DNA from: Yponomeuta sedellus
Taxonomy: Eukaryota > Arthropoda > Insecta > Lepidoptera > Yponomeutidae
DNA length: 64,000 bases
Direction of reading: 5' to 3'
Assembly (NCBI GenBank): GCA_934045075.1
Contig: OW203749.1
Span: forward strand, 5,112,804 to 5,176,803
This document shows, piece after piece, positions 50,959 through 60,882 of this stretch. Made by a program: the position numbers and the translations under genes. How positions within the stretch are numbered: the stretch's first letter is position 1; each line of letters opens with the position of its first letter. The notes under the pieces are model-generated. The model was not told where the DNA came from and did not search any database. It saw only the letters and a program-made list of their open reading frames with translations.

Positions 50959-53853
50959 CTATGAAAGAGCAGTGCCCCCCCTAGGGGGGACACTGGCAGA
51001 GGAGGGGGGCGCGTCTGACTGAGACCGAGCCTCTAAGAGGTGGTTCAGGTCGGACGACAATTTGTCGGGCGGGTCAACGAGTACGTTCCTGGGCCTGCGC
51101 ACCAGGTAACGTGGGTCCGTCGTGGGCGGAGAGTAAGCCGCTGCTTCGCGGATCAGGGGGTTGGGATGTTCTTCAGCAGTGCTGAAGAACGTCTCTGAGA
51201 GGGACCTAATAAATTGCTGCATGGTTGGGATTTCCATGTCCCGATGTAGGTCTGCGTTCCTGACGCACCAGTGAGCGTTCAGTGCCCTACGAATAAAAAT
51301 GTTCTGTACCCTCTGCAGTCCGTACAGGGCTGAGGGGGACGCGTGAGCGAAGACGGGTGCCGCGTAAGTCATCACGGGACGAATGCAAACCTTATAGAGC
51401 GTTCGCTTGTTCCTAGCTGACATCCTACTGTGCCGGCCTATCATGGATGATAGGCGGCCTAGGTAAAATCGGGCTGTCCGGGTCACCTTCCGGATGTGTG
51501 GGACGAAAGTCAGGTTCCTATCTAAAATGACACCTAGGTACTTGGCGGATTTTTGCCAGGGGACTGGGGTCCCTAACATGCGAATGGGGGGGTCCTCGCC
51601 GAGAAACCGTCCACGCTTGTGTTCAAAACGCACAGCCGTGCTTTTCTCCGGGTTGACCTCGATGCGCCATAGTCTGAACCAGGCTCCTAGCTTATCGACC
51701 GCGGGTTGGAGTTTGCGGAGGATACACGACATCTGCCGACTCTTGCAGTAGAGTGCGGTGTCGTCGGCAAAAAGTGACAATTGGACCCCATCGCCGGGAA
51801 TGGGAATGTCATTTGTGTACGAAATGTACAGGAGGGGGGAGAGCACGGAGCCTTGCGGGACCCCGGCTCTGAGCGGACGGGGGGACGAGAGTACCCCCTC
51901 GTGTCTAAAACGGAAGGACCGATCCTTCAGAAAGCTATATATGACGCGGACAAGTCGGTCGGGGAGACCCAGTTCGTACAATTTGTACACGAGCCCTGCG
52001 TGCCAGACCTTGTCAAAGGCCTTGGCGACATCGAAGAAGACGGCTACCGTCTTTTCGCGCCTAGGGAAGAAACCACTCAAGATATACTCTACTATGCGGT
52101 GGACTTGTTGAGGGCAAGAGTGCCTAGCTCGAAAGCCAAATTGGTGATGGATGATGAGAGGGGGTCCCTCTGACGGGAAGAGGTGGTTTCTCATACGAGT
52201 GAGAATAACTCGTTCGAAGAGCTTGCCCATGGCCTTAAGAAGGCTGATGGGGCGGTGGCTAGATGGGACGTTGAGGGGCTTCCCGGGCTTGGGAATGCCT
52301 ATGACTGTCGCCTCTTTCCATGCGGATGGAAAGTGACAGAGGTCAAAGCAGGCATTGAAGAGAATGGCAAGGAGGGTGAGCACCTGGCCGGGGAAGTTTT
52401 TGAGCGCTAGGTTGGCAATACCGTCCGCTCCTGGGGCCTTTTTACGTTTCAGTCTTTTGATAAAAAGCTGAATTTCGTCAGTGGATACCGCGATAGGGTC
52501 GTCGGTTAAGGGGAGGGAGGTCTTTTTACGGACCTCCTCCTCAACCTTGCCTATGTGAACTGGGTCTCTATGCTGGACGCTGGGAGAGCATTGAGCCTCA
52601 ATGCTGTCAGCGAAGCATTCGGCCTTTTCGTCGTCCTCGAAGGCGGTAGTGCCATCGGGACGCATCAAGGGAGGGGTGTGGGTGATCGCGTCAACCCGAA
52701 GGGCCCTAGCTACTTTATAGTATGCTACGTGGGAGGGGGAAATGGTCTCCATGAGGTCACCCCAATTGGAGTTGCTCAGTTCGGAGAGCCGCGACCGGAC
52801 TTGCCGTTGGAGGACGTTTGCACGTTTCCTGTAGGCAGGAGTTGGGTAGAGCGAGGCCCTTCGAAGGGCGGCTCTTTTGGCCCTTATCAGATTTCTGACG
52901 TCGAGAGGGAGCTTACGGTCATGGACCGGGACTTGGTGTTCGTTGTCACGGATGGCTGTTTGGATCACATGCGTGAGGGAGTCTACGGCGCTATCTATTT
53001 TATCCGTGCTGTCAAGACAGCCGGGTGTGAGCACAAGCGGCGAATCGGGGGCTTCAGCAACGGTGACTAGGGAGGCTTTAACACCGTCCCAGTTAGTGAT
53101 AGTCTTAACAGAGAGTGTGGAGTGAGTCGGGGGACCTAGCTGGAGCGAGACCGGTCGGTGGTCGGAACCTAGGTCGTCGAGAGGCTCGATCGACCTGAGG
53201 TTGAGGCTGACGCCCTTTAAAAGGGCGAAATCTAGCACGTCGGGGGAGTGCGCTGGGTTGTCAGGGTAGTGAGTTGGAGAAAACGGACATAGGACGTCTA
53301 ATTCCAACGATTCGGTTAGACCGAGAAGGGCAATGCCACCAGAGTTCGTCTGTAGGCAGGTCCAATCCGTGTGTTTCGAGTTGAAATCCCCGAACATCAC
53401 GGTATGGGGGCCTAGAGCGAGGATGGCTTCGAAATCACTCCGTAAGGGTAGTGTTCCGCTGGGAATATAAATTGAAGCTACTACTAAGGACGGATGTCCC
53501 GTCATACCTAGTCTGCAGACAGTGGCTTCCATGTTGGAGAGAGCCGGAGTGGGGACATGGGAGCAGTGAAGGGAGCTCTTGTAATAAATGGCAGTGCCGC
53601 CGCCTTGACGGCCGTCGGCTCTGTCATTTCTTACGAGAGTAAACTTGGGAATCCTCAGTCCCCGAGTACGGGGCTTGAGCCAAGTTTCCTGCACGAGGAG
53701 CAGGTCCACTTCGTTGACTTTAACGAATTCCCTGAGTTCGTGTACATTGCTGCGGAGACCGCGAGCGTTGTACGAAATAAGCGAGACGCCCTTAGGCTTG
53801 AGTCGGCCCGTGCTGACGCGCGGGGGTGGGGGAGTGTCCTGAGGGACCGGCAT
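50959..53853 (-). CDS. LINE ORF2: endonuclease and reverse transcriptase
   Basis: A 964-residue uninterrupted frame from the ATG at 53853. Residues about 20-240 form an APE-type endonuclease: SYNARGL, LVQETW, GDFNSKHTDW, SDHRPV. Residues about 470-750 form the reverse transcriptase: KKAPGADGI, HRPISLL, FGFRARHSCPQQ, FFDVAKAFDKVWH, GVPQGSVLSP, and the catalytic FADDTALY. KYLGVILDRNLTF follows, and the C-terminus is Arg/Pro-rich. The order and motifs are those of the jockey clade. All catalytic motifs that I can name are present, so the protein may be functional. Starts 27 bases after the ORF1 stop. Confidence 0.92.
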   Translation of the reverse strand: MPVPQDTPPPPRVSTGRLKPKGVSLISYNARGLRSNVHELREFVKVNEVDLLLVQETWLKPRTRGLRIPKFTLVRNDRADGRQGGGTAIYYKSSLHCSHVPTPALSNMEATVCRLGMTGHPSLVVASIYIPSGTLPLRSDFEAILALGPHTVMFGDFNSKHTDWTCLQTNSGGIALLGLTESLELDVLCPFSPTHYPDNPAHSPDVLDFALLKGVSLNLRSIEPLDDLGSDHRPVSLQLGPPTHSTLSVKTITNWDGVKASLVTVAEAPDSPLVLTPGCLDSTDKIDSAVDSLTHVIQTAIRDNEHQVPVHDRKLPLDVRNLIRAKRAALRRASLYPTPAYRKRANVLQRQVRSRLSELSNSNWGDLMETISPSHVAYYKVARALRVDAITHTPPLMRPDGTTAFEDDEKAECFADSIEAQCSPSVQHRDPVHIGKVEEEVRKKTSLPLTDDPIAVSTDEIQLFIKRLKRKKAPGADGIANLALKNFPGQVLTLLAILFNACFDLCHFPSAWKEATVIGIPKPGKPLNVPSSHRPISLLKAMGKLFERVILTRMRNHLFPSEGPPLIIHHQFGFRARHSCPQQVHRIVEYILSGFFPRREKTVAVFFDVAKAFDKVWHAGLVYKLYELGLPDRLVRVIYSFLKDRSFRFRHEGVLSSPRPLRAGVPQGSVLSPLLYISYTNDIPIPGDGVQLSLFADDTALYCKSRQMSCILRKLQPAVDKLGAWFRLWRIEVNPEKSTAVRFEHKRGRFLGEDPPIRMLGTPVPWQKSAKYLGVILDRNLTFVPHIRKVTRTARFYLGRLSSMIGRHSRMSARNKRTLYKVCIRPVMTYAAPVFAHASPSALYGLQRVQNIFIRRALNAHWCVRNADLHRDMEIPTMQQFIRSLSETFFSTAEEHPNPLIREAAAYSPPTTDPRYLVRRPRNVLVDPPDKLSSDLNHLLEARSQSDAPPSSASVPPRGGTALS

Positions 53854-53880
53854 TAGTTAGTTTAGCTATAAACTAACTAA

Positions 53881-54264
53881 CTAAGCAAGACGAGAGAGCA
53901 TATAACTATGCTCGGCAAGGGCGGCAAGACGCGCGCCGGGGGAGGTCGCGGTGCGCAGCTTGTGCGCCAATACGGAAATCTCCGCCAAATCAATATTTTG
54001 AATGGCATCACTGATGACTCTGAGGTCGTCAGCTGTCTGAGACCTGATTGGGGCAGAGGGGGGACAAGCCTGAGTGGCCGCTACGGGCCTTGCTGCGGAG
54101 GGAGGAGGAATAGGGCGGGGGCCCCATGCTGGGGTTGGTGGAGGGGTGGGTTTCGCACTGGAGCGGCCCAGGGGCGGGAAGGCGGGAGTGTTCAGTGCCG
54201 GCACTGATTTCCTCTGGGAGAGGGGGGCCTTTGGGGCCTTGGGAGCCTTAGGGGCGGGGGGCAC
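53881..54264 (-). pseudogene. LINE ORF1 C-terminal part, shifted frame
   Basis: The frame continues ORF1 in another register: PPAPKAPKAPKAPLSQRKSV..FPPLGRSSAKPTPPPTPAWG..LAHKLRTATSPGARLAALAE. It overlaps the first part by 17 bases at a C-rich run (about 54252-54262). There is no ATG at its beginning (GTG), so it is the broken end of ORF1 and not a separate gene. Confidence 0.8.
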
Positions 54265-55489
54265 GCGGGCACCCCCGGTAATTGGCCGTATGGCCGGACT
54301 GGTTACACAGTACGCAAGCCGGAGGGACTTCCGAGTCGCGAGTGCGCAAGCACTCCCCGGTGGCGTGAGGCTCTAGGCACTTCACGCATCTGGGAGGAGC
54401 GGAGCAGTTTGCCGCCGCGTGGCCATAGAGCTGGCAGCGGTGGCATTGGCCGGGGTGGCCCCGCCTATGGGGCTTTTCGACTTTGATGTTCGAGAGCCCA
54501 CAAACTGTGGGGACTCCCGAGAAGATGGAGCGGGCTTGGGGGGAATTGGTGAGTATCACCAAGACAAGGGGGAAGGACTTCCCGCGGCTGCTGTGCATGG
54601 GATGCACCGCCTCGACGGGATGACCTTGCGAGACAAGGTCGTCCTTGATGGCGTCCTTGGAAAGTTCCATGGGAACGCCTCGGAGCACGGCCCGCACCTT
54701 GCGCTCCTCGGGGAGCGCATACGTGTGATATGGGACCTTGTGAAGAGTGAGGAGCCTAGTCAGGCTCCTGAAGTGGTCAGTAGTCGCGGTCTCGATAACT
54801 ATGTTATCGGCGTTGTTCCGCGCCCTGAGGTAGTGGACATTGTTGTCCTTACACAACTGCCCGACTTTAGTCCATGCGGACTTGTCCCGTAGGTACACGG
54901 GAGGAGGGGATTTGGCCTTCGAAGGCTGGGGGGAGGACCGTGAGAACGGCTTCGGTGGGGCGGGAATGTCAATTGACATTAGCGGACGTATAGTATCCGT
55001 GGAGGAGGGGGGCGCGGAGACCGCGGGGGAGGGGGCGGCGGGAGCCGCGGGGGATGGGGCGGCGGGAGCCGCGGGGGTGGGGGGAGTCCTCTTCGAAGAG
55101 GCTAGCTTGCGCTGCCTCTTCTTCCTGGACGTGACGGTGGTGAAGTCACCGGTGACGGTGTTCACCTCCGAGGAGGAGGAGGGGGAGGAGCAGGAGCTCC
55201 CGGGCCGCTCGGAACGCGAGATGGATCGCTTCCTAGTGCGGGACGTGGCGGAGCCCGAGATGGACTCGGTATCCATCGGGGACGGGGAGGGGAGGATCAC
55301 GGGAGAGGCCGGGATAACGGTGGGGGCAGGGGGGGACTCAGGAGAGTCAGAGATGGCAGCGGGGGCGGGGGAGTCGGGGGAGTCGGGGATAGCGCCCTGC
55401 ACTTCATTGAAAAATGACTGTACTTCGTGATCAAGCGCCCGACTTGTCACGAAGTTAAGGAGCAGAGAATAGCTCCATTTATTTGCCAT
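54248..55489 (-). CDS. LINE ORF1 (gag-like, CCHC zinc knuckles), truncated by a frameshift
   Basis: From the ATG at 55489 (CCGCCACTATGGC) the frame reads MANKWSYSLLLNFVTSRALD, a Pro/Ser/Ala-rich middle, a conserved RNA-binding part (VRAVLRGVPMELSKDAIKDD) and three knuckles: CHRCQLYGHAAANC, CVKCLEPHATGEC, CVLCNQSGHTANYRGC. It ends RAPRP* after a C run; the remainder is in the next frame (53881-54264). ORF1 proteins of this clade coat the LINE RNA. Confidence 0.88.
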   Translation of the reverse strand: MANKWSYSLLLNFVTSRALDHEVQSFFNEVQGAIPDSPDSPAPAAISDSPESPPAPTVIPASPVILPSPSPMDTESISGSATSRTRKRSISRSERPGSSCSSPSSSSEVNTVTGDFTTVTSRKKRQRKLASSKRTPPTPAAPAAPSPAAPAAPSPAVSAPPSSTDTIRPLMSIDIPAPPKPFSRSSPQPSKAKSPPPVYLRDKSAWTKVGQLCKDNNVHYLRARNNADNIVIETATTDHFRSLTRLLTLHKVPYHTYALPEERKVRAVLRGVPMELSKDAIKDDLVSQGHPVEAVHPMHSSRGKSFPLVLVILTNSPQARSIFSGVPTVCGLSNIKVEKPHRRGHPGQCHRCQLYGHAAANCSAPPRCVKCLEPHATGECLRTRDSEVPPACVLCNQSGHTANYRGCPRAPRP

Positions 55490-55961
55490 AGTGGCGGACG
55501 GCTCCCCTGCCAGTGGCAGGGGAGCGGGGGATAACGTGAGTTTAGACGTAATGCCTAGCAGTTACGTTACAAGAAAATAGAAAAAACAATCAAGCAAAGC
55601 GGGGAGTAATACCTAGTATAGAACCTAGGCACTTACTTGACCAATCCGGCAGGACGGAGCACTCGAACTCTGAAAAAGATAGAGGTGTGTATTAGTATAC
55701 AGTACGCAAAACTCGCCGGCAATGCACGGGCGCACTGTGCACGCGAGCGAGTGGCCGACAGCGGAGAGGGACGCGCGATGCGACCGCTCTCGACGCTGGT
55801 AAACGAACTGTGAATCTCCGATGCCGTGCGCCCGTTTATATAGGCTCCTCGCGTGTAGCTGTGTGTGGGCTGCCGTATAAGCAAAGTAGGACATCAATGT
55901 GTTGCAGTTGCGTTCCATTCTATGCATGCTTGCTACAATCCTAATATTGAAGGATTATTAT

Positions 55962-56434
55962 TGTTATTGTCGCGGTCCTATCCCGAACCATCTAGAAGCC
56001 TATCGAATAATCGCCGCATGCTGCGTTTTAGTAAACAATAAACGCTGCAAGCAATAATGACTCGTATGTCTACTAGCATAAGGTTCAAAACTCTTTGAAT
56101 AAGTTACTGTTCGAGCGACGTTGCCGCGTGTACCGAGTGTAGGTACGTAGTTACGGTAATGTTCTAGAACCATGGCCGGCGGATATAAATAGCGGCCGCC
56201 GCGGCGCGCTGTCAGTTCCGTTTGGAATAGCGAAGAGTGAACTTCGAGCGAACATACCTGCGATACGAGCGATCACCTACGACCTCAGCGATACTATTGG
56301 ACTTCGATTGGAATCTACGTGTGGACTTCGTGTCGTGAAGACCTGCAGATCAGACCCTGCGTGAATAAATCCTAAGAAGTTGTCATTGGCGTTTTACATC
56401 TAAATCCAGAACCCTAGCCCGTAACCCCGTAACA
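55962..56434 (+). mobile_element. LTR of a retrovirus-like element, with following leader
   Basis: TGTTATTGTCGCGG starts it and CCGTAACA ends it, so the ends TGTTA/TAACA are mirrored. Inside are TATAAATAGCGG, a CAGTTCCGTTTGGAATAG stretch and GAATAAATCC as possible TATA, start and poly(A) signals. TTACAAATGGTCCCAAAATG follows and could be a primer-binding region. There is no matching duplication on both sides and no coding region, so it is a remnant. Confidence 0.6.
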
Positions 56435-56587
56435 TTACAAATGGTCCCAAAATGCTACTAATTGGCAGTTTTAAGTTTTTCTCAAACACTGAAGGGGGGC
56501 GCCACTTTCAAGGTGTCGCCCCGGGTCGAAAAATCGTAGATCCGGGGCTGACGCGGCCGCGGATTGACTCACAAACCTCGCCCCCAG

Positions 56588-56731
56588 GTGGCGCTGAACG
56601 GCGTCCACTTCTGCGAGTTCGCGCACCGCGTCCCGTACCAGCGCATCACGCACATGACGGTCGACGGCGACGTCAATGTGCAGTTCATCGGCTTCGAGGG
56701 CGCCGCGCCGCCGCAGGGGGGCGCCTACATG
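56588..56731 (+). CDS. Galectin, exon 4
   Basis: After CCTCGCCCCCAG the frame reads VALNGVHFCEFAHRVPYQRI THMTVDGDVNVQFIGFEGAA PPQGGAYM to ATG|GTACGT. 'NG.hf.eF.HR.P...i..l.v.GDV' is the final strand set of galectin domains. Phase 0 to 0. High G+C compared with the introns. Confidence 0.95.
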
Positions 56732-56750
56732 GTACGTAACATTTACTGAA

Positions 56751-56812
56751 GCGCTCTCGCCTAGTCGAGCCGAGTGATTGGAATCAATCACTTCGAGTTA
56801 AGCAACAATATT
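56751..56812 (+). mobile_element. 5S-derived SINE, head fragment
   Basis: GCGCTCTCGCCTAGTCGAGC..GGAATCAATCACTTCGAGTT..AAGCAACAA: only the first 60 bp, starting 20 bases after the exon 4 donor. Confidence 0.7.
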
Positions 56813-56814
56813 TA

Positions 56815-57000
56815 ATGAAACGAAATTAAATGCCAAAATTAATAATTTATGAATTGTTTATTGCCAAAATTAATAATTTGGGCATTAAAATTTATAATTT
56901 TTGCGTTAAAAATTAATAATTTTGGCATTAAAAATTAATAATTTTGGCATTAAAATTTAATAATTTTGGCTTTAAACAATTCCTAAACATAGTATATTGA
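56815..57000. repeat. AT-rich 'aaaattaataattttggcatt' short repeat
   Basis: GCATTAAAAATTAATAATTTT repeats about five times in both orientations between 56825 and 56980. Confidence 0.8.
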
Positions 57001-57087
57001 AGACTATGTTTAGGAAAAGCAAAATAATTATACTTTCATTTATTATGTGCAGGAACCGCAAGCACGCAATAACGAAGCTTATTTTTT

Positions 57088-57208
57088 AAGGTTGCCTGGA
57101 AAAAATGCTGTCAGCAATAAGGCCGCCAATTGTACCTCTTATTTTGTAACTGTTGTATCTGTCATTTCTTTCTGGTGGGTGCAATAAAGAATATTCTTAT
57201 CTTATTTT
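57088..57208 (+). mobile_element. Retroposon 3' tail ('ggttgcctgg')
   Basis: GGTTGCCTGGAAAAAATGCT..GCCGCCAATTGTACCTCTTA..GTGCAATAAAGAATATTC then TTATCTTATTTTAT. Confidence 0.6.
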
Positions 57209-57209
57209 A

Positions 57210-57393
57210 TCTATAATATAAAAATGAATCGCTAAATGTGTTGGTAAGCGCAAATCTCGAAAGCAGCTGAACCGATTTCGCTAATTCTTTTTTTAGAATA
57301 TTCCTTGAAGTGCGAGGATGGTTTTTACGGAGGGAAAAAAAAAAAATTAAAGAATCGACGGCTAGGCGATAAAAAGTTCGCTGGGTCAGCTAG
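57210..57393 (+). mobile_element. Helitron-like unit, single
   Basis: Starts TCTATAATATAAAAATGAAT and ends GCTGGGTCAGCTAG before T. It lies directly after the retroposon tail, as if inserted at its T-rich end. Confidence 0.7.
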
Positions 57394-57544
57394 TCTTGTA
57401 ATAAAGGTGACTTAGGACTAGCGATTATGCCAATTAGTGAAAGTGAAAAGCATTTATTTCTTTGGAGCTATGCACAGAATTTGTATACTGCTTGTGTGAA
57501 AACTAAGACAATTTTGGACAGTAGACAGTGCTTATATGGAAACA

Positions 57545-57720
57545 ACTTAGAAATATAATGAATGAATGAATGAAAATTCTTTATTGCACTAAAAACAAAT
57601 TTGTACAAAGGCGAGCTTAATACTAGACAGTATTTTCTTCCAGCTTGTTGGGTATAGGACCCACTTAAATACTAATATTTAAAACTAATGAGAAAACAAG
57701 TCACTTATAATCTGTCTGCG
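57545..57720 (-). mobile_element. LINE 3' end with (TTCAT)n, reverse
   Basis: AATGAATGAATGAATGAAAA then TTCTTTATTGCAC, a reversed poly(A)-signal region of a LINE, with CTTCCAGCTTGTTGGGTATA after it. Confidence 0.5.
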
Positions 57721-58339
57721 TCGACGCCCCTCGACTTGGCAGCTGGCGCCGTTCGGGATGGGTGCACTGAGAGGTTTGGGGATCCCTAGACTTCCCCGTC
57801 TATCCCAAGAGCTCTTTCCCCAGAAAGCTACCTACCTTCAGTGCACTTTCACGGCACCAGTTTTCACCAAAATATATGTCTACTTTTTGGGCGATCCGTC
57901 GCCCAATAACCAAACTGTCAATACTGGGATCCGTCCCTGAACTTATTTCGCACTTCACACGAAGATATAAGCCCGGCAATCTAATTGCCACACAAATCAC
58001 ACGTTTCACACGCAACACAAACATGAAGGCAATTTTCAATCCATCTGACAGCTGTCAAGTAGTTACACCCGTCATGGGTGCGTTCCAAAATCACAGTTTT
58101 ATTCTAAACACAGCTAATCCACGATAATGCGGACAGTGGAAGGTTATAATATTATAATATACTTGAAATGTTCGCAATTTACACATTTTATGTCACAAAA
58201 CTTAAGCGAGCTATACAGAACGCTCGACGTAAGTACAGCTTTTACACGGAAAACATCAAAATAATGGCCGAACTATGAGTCTGAGTGTGGAAATCTTAGG
58301 TCTAATTAATCATATTTTTAAATTCTTTTACAATTTCAG
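57721..58339 (+). other. Galectin intron 4, no gene seen
   Basis: G+C-rich part 57720-57800 then AT-rich DNA. A minus frame of 79 residues has no splice support. Confidence 0.3.
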
Positions 58340-58414
58340 GTCCCACCACCCAAGGATTCCTTTTCCGTCCTTCCCTCATCTCCGCCCGGCATGGTTAACG
58401 AATACTTTATGTGA
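58340..58414 (+). CDS. Galectin, exon 5 (last)
   Basis: After TACAATTTCAG the frame reads VPPPKDSFSVLPSSPPGMVN EYFM and TGA. A short Pro/Ser-rich tail after a galectin domain is variable between species, so this exon rests on phase (0) and position more than on similarity. Confidence 0.75.
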   Translation, partial: VPPPKDSFSVLPSSPPGMVNEYFM

Positions 58415-58540
58415 TTAATTGTCCTTATTATAGTACCTATCAAAAATTTAATATTTATCTCATTGTTGTAGCTAGCTTTAGTTGAAATTTTAGAACTAGT
58501 TATGTAAAGAAAATACGTGAACTGAACATACAACTGATTA

Positions 58541-58783
58541 AATTTGAAAAAAGAATATAATTTTTTAATGCACTAATCCGTGCTAAGGACAATTTTAAAA
58601 ACCTATTTAGAGGCTAAAAATACTGTACGTAATACAGAGAATATTGTATTGAGGTTCGAAATTTCACTGATGCCTGTGAGCCGCCCATTAGTTCAGTTGG
58701 AAAGAGCGCTGGCACGGAGAGCCAGAGGTCGCGGGTTCGAATCCCGGCATGGGTGGAATTTTTAGCCTCTAAATAGGTTTTTA
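58541..58783 (+). mobile_element. tRNA-related SINE, foldback form, 13-bp TSD
   Basis: ATACAACTGATTA flanks it (58528-58540 and 58784-58796). The left is a reversed 3' end (TTTTTTAATGCACTAATCCG..CTATTTAGAGGCTAAAAA), the right a forward body from TACTGTACGTAATACAG to TTTAGCCTCTAAATAGG. Confidence 0.9.
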
Positions 58784-58796
58784 ATACAACTGATTA

Positions 58797-59205
58797 GTTC
58801 TGACATTTAAAGGCGACCGCCTTGATTATGTATCTTTCACGTATATATCTGTGTGCAAAACTTATTATCTACCGGAATTCGTCGTACAATGTGGCTCAGT
58901 GTTACTGTCACCGAACACATGACATAAGATATCAGCGGCAGCCACTATGTATCACACATCGGTCATATCTATATTGAATTGAAATAATTTATTCACTTAA
59001 AAACACAGCACAATGACATAGTATAAATACAATGTACAGGATTATTAATTTTACATTAAAAAGAAACATGCAAGGAATGTCAGTGCACTGCGTTTGTGAA
59101 AGGACCCGACTCAGCATTTGTCACAAAAGGAATACCTTCTGCAACGCTGGTATTCTGTCGGCACCTAATATGTAAAACAAGTAAGAAACAAAAAAATCTA
59201 TACGA
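58797..59205. other. Downstream of galectin, no gene seen
   Basis: AT-rich DNA. TTGAAATAATTTATTCACTT near 58978 followed by AATGACATAGTATAAATACA looks like a LINE 3' end in reverse. Confidence 0.3.
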
Positions 59206-59207
59206 AT

Positions 59208-59576
59208 CGCTCGTAGCCCCGGCTGCCTGAGTGATCTTAAAACGATCACGAAGTATAAGCAACATAGCGAGCGTTCACTGCATGTACGAGTGACTAACCG
59301 TCTATGACTAACGCTAGTGGCATTTTTCCGTGCGATTCCGTGCTTCGCAAGGCACGTTAAGCAGTTGGTGCCGGCTGCCGTCGATAGATGGAAGTCGTTA
59401 AGCCAAGTCAGAGGCCTTCGGGCGGCTTGAAAACTTCTAACAGTAAGACCAGCCACTAGTCCTGTAATTCTCCACCAATCCGGACTTGGCAACCGTGGTG
59501 GAGTATGGCCTAACGTTCCTGCATCAGGGCTGGAAGAGACCCGTGCCCCAGCAGTGGGGACGTACAAGGGTTGATA
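59208..59576 (+). mobile_element. 5S-derived SINE, second subfamily
   Basis: Head GCTCGTAGCCCCGGCTGCCT..AACGATCACGAAGTATAAGC and tail GTACAAGGGTTGATA. Its head variant matches 36568-36923. Confidence 0.82.
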
Positions 59577-59644
59577 TCGAAGTGTATATTTATCTATTTG
59601 CAAAATGGCTGCATCGCACTGTTTACTAGGTTTCACCAAAACTA

Positions 59645-59735
59645 TGAGGCCTTAGGGCGACTTGAAACCTTCTGACGTAAGACCAGCCACTAGTCTTGCA
59701 ATTCTCCACCAATCCATACACACACATTGGCCTTT
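59645..59735 (+). mobile_element. 5S-derived SINE, internal fragment
   Basis: GAGGCCTTAGGGCGACTTGA..CAGCCACTAGTCTTGCAATT CTCCACCAATCC; second-subfamily type, 70 bp after the previous copy. Confidence 0.65.
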
Positions 59736-59879
59736 TTGCATCTACTTAATGAGATGATTTATACAGCGTCCAGTGGTATCTTCACTCACACTAGATGGGT
59801 GAAGGGACCACTCCGACGCTGTAGTGCCTGGGACATGGCATTTTTTTATAGATGGTGTAGGCTTGGCCTTGTAGGCTTG

Positions 59880-60137
59880 TAGACTATCGGATAAAATCGG
59901 ATATATTCGTGTAATAGAAATATACAGTATACTAATAGAAGTTTACAGAAATATCCTTCAGATGACTGTCCTAACTGGCAGTGTGGAAATGATATTATGT
60001 AATAGAAATTACGTAACTTTTCAAAATAGTGACGAAAAGTTTTATACACAACAGGAAGTAGTATTACACTCGTGTGCTTTCGGCGAAAACCGAAGCCTAC
60101 TCTAGAACCCGAGGTATATTCTAAAAGCTAACAGACT
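59880..60137. mobile_element. Relative of the 'acagtctgttagc' MITE, left end lost
   Basis: The right end CCCGAGGTATATTCTAAAAG+CTAACAGACT is intact and the inner TCGGTTTTCG/CGAAAACCGA-type block matches 28970-29000 in reverse. Confidence 0.7.
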
Positions 60138-60139
60138 AC

Positions 60140-60880
60140 ACATTGCGTAGCAAAGTTGTTTTGTTAATTGACTTTGTACATCAAATAGTAAGCGATGAAT
60201 TGTATTTCTACGAGAATGAAAGTGGTCCTGGAGATCTATTTTTCAATCACTCGTATGAAATTGTATCGTCGAATGCGACATAAGTCACACTCGTCTTCTA
60301 AGTCGCATGGTCTCGTTTTTTTCTCCGTATTTTTGAATCGTTCGCCTGAAGTGTTGCCAGTACAATTTGAAGTATTGTAATTGATCCGTTCCACGCAGAA
60401 ATTACATAAAACGGAAACTACCGTAACGGAAACGGAACATAAGATATTTCGTTTTATTGGCTGTTTAGATGAAAAATCTTTGCCTTTAGTTGCAAAACAA
60501 ACAAAACACTGTCATAGATCGTAAATAATAACATTTTGGTTTGTTTTTGTTCGAAAATGTCGAAACAAAAAATCAATTCGGCACAAAAGCACAAATACCT
60601 CGATTTGAAATTGACACAAATTTTGACAATTAATCTATCGATCGACATACGAGACGAGTGGTAAGGACCATTCGTTGCAGTCGAGTGATTCAAAAATACG
60701 GAATTTCGTATGTCGAACGAAAATCAGTAGAAATCAAGCGCTCGACGCCAGACGAGTGGTTCAAAAATAGAGCTCCTGCTCCAACAATATCTTTTTTATA
60801 GTAAAGTTGAAAGTAATAAACATTATAAATTTCAATAACTGAGGGACAAAACCGTTCTTACACGCTAGCGAACGAGGAAA
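60140..60880. other. Non-coding, scattered 'attcaaaaatacgg' motifs
   Basis: CTCCGTATTTTTGAATCGTT near 60335 is mirrored by GAGTGATTCAAAAATACGGA near 60687, and a weaker GAGTGGTTCAAAAATAG follows near 60757. This hints at an element with short inverted ends. Confidence 0.35.
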
Positions 60881-60882
60881 AC

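Larger units (their letters stand above)
50681..55810 (-). mobile_element. Jockey-clade LINE, about 5.1 kb, 12-bp TSD
   Basis: TGAATCTCCGAT flanks it exactly (50669-50680 and 55811-55822). On the minus strand it has a 5' UTR of about 320 bp, ORF1 with zinc knuckles, ORF2 with endonuclease and reverse transcriptase, and a 3' A tail of about 18. Full length and close to intact except for one shift in ORF1. It lies antisense in galectin intron 3. Confidence 0.9.

Noticed and set aside
54248..55430. Plus-strand open frames opposite the LINE ORF1 and ORF2
   Set aside because: They are Gly/Val/Asp-rich mirror frames of high-G+C coding DNA and have no motifs of their own.
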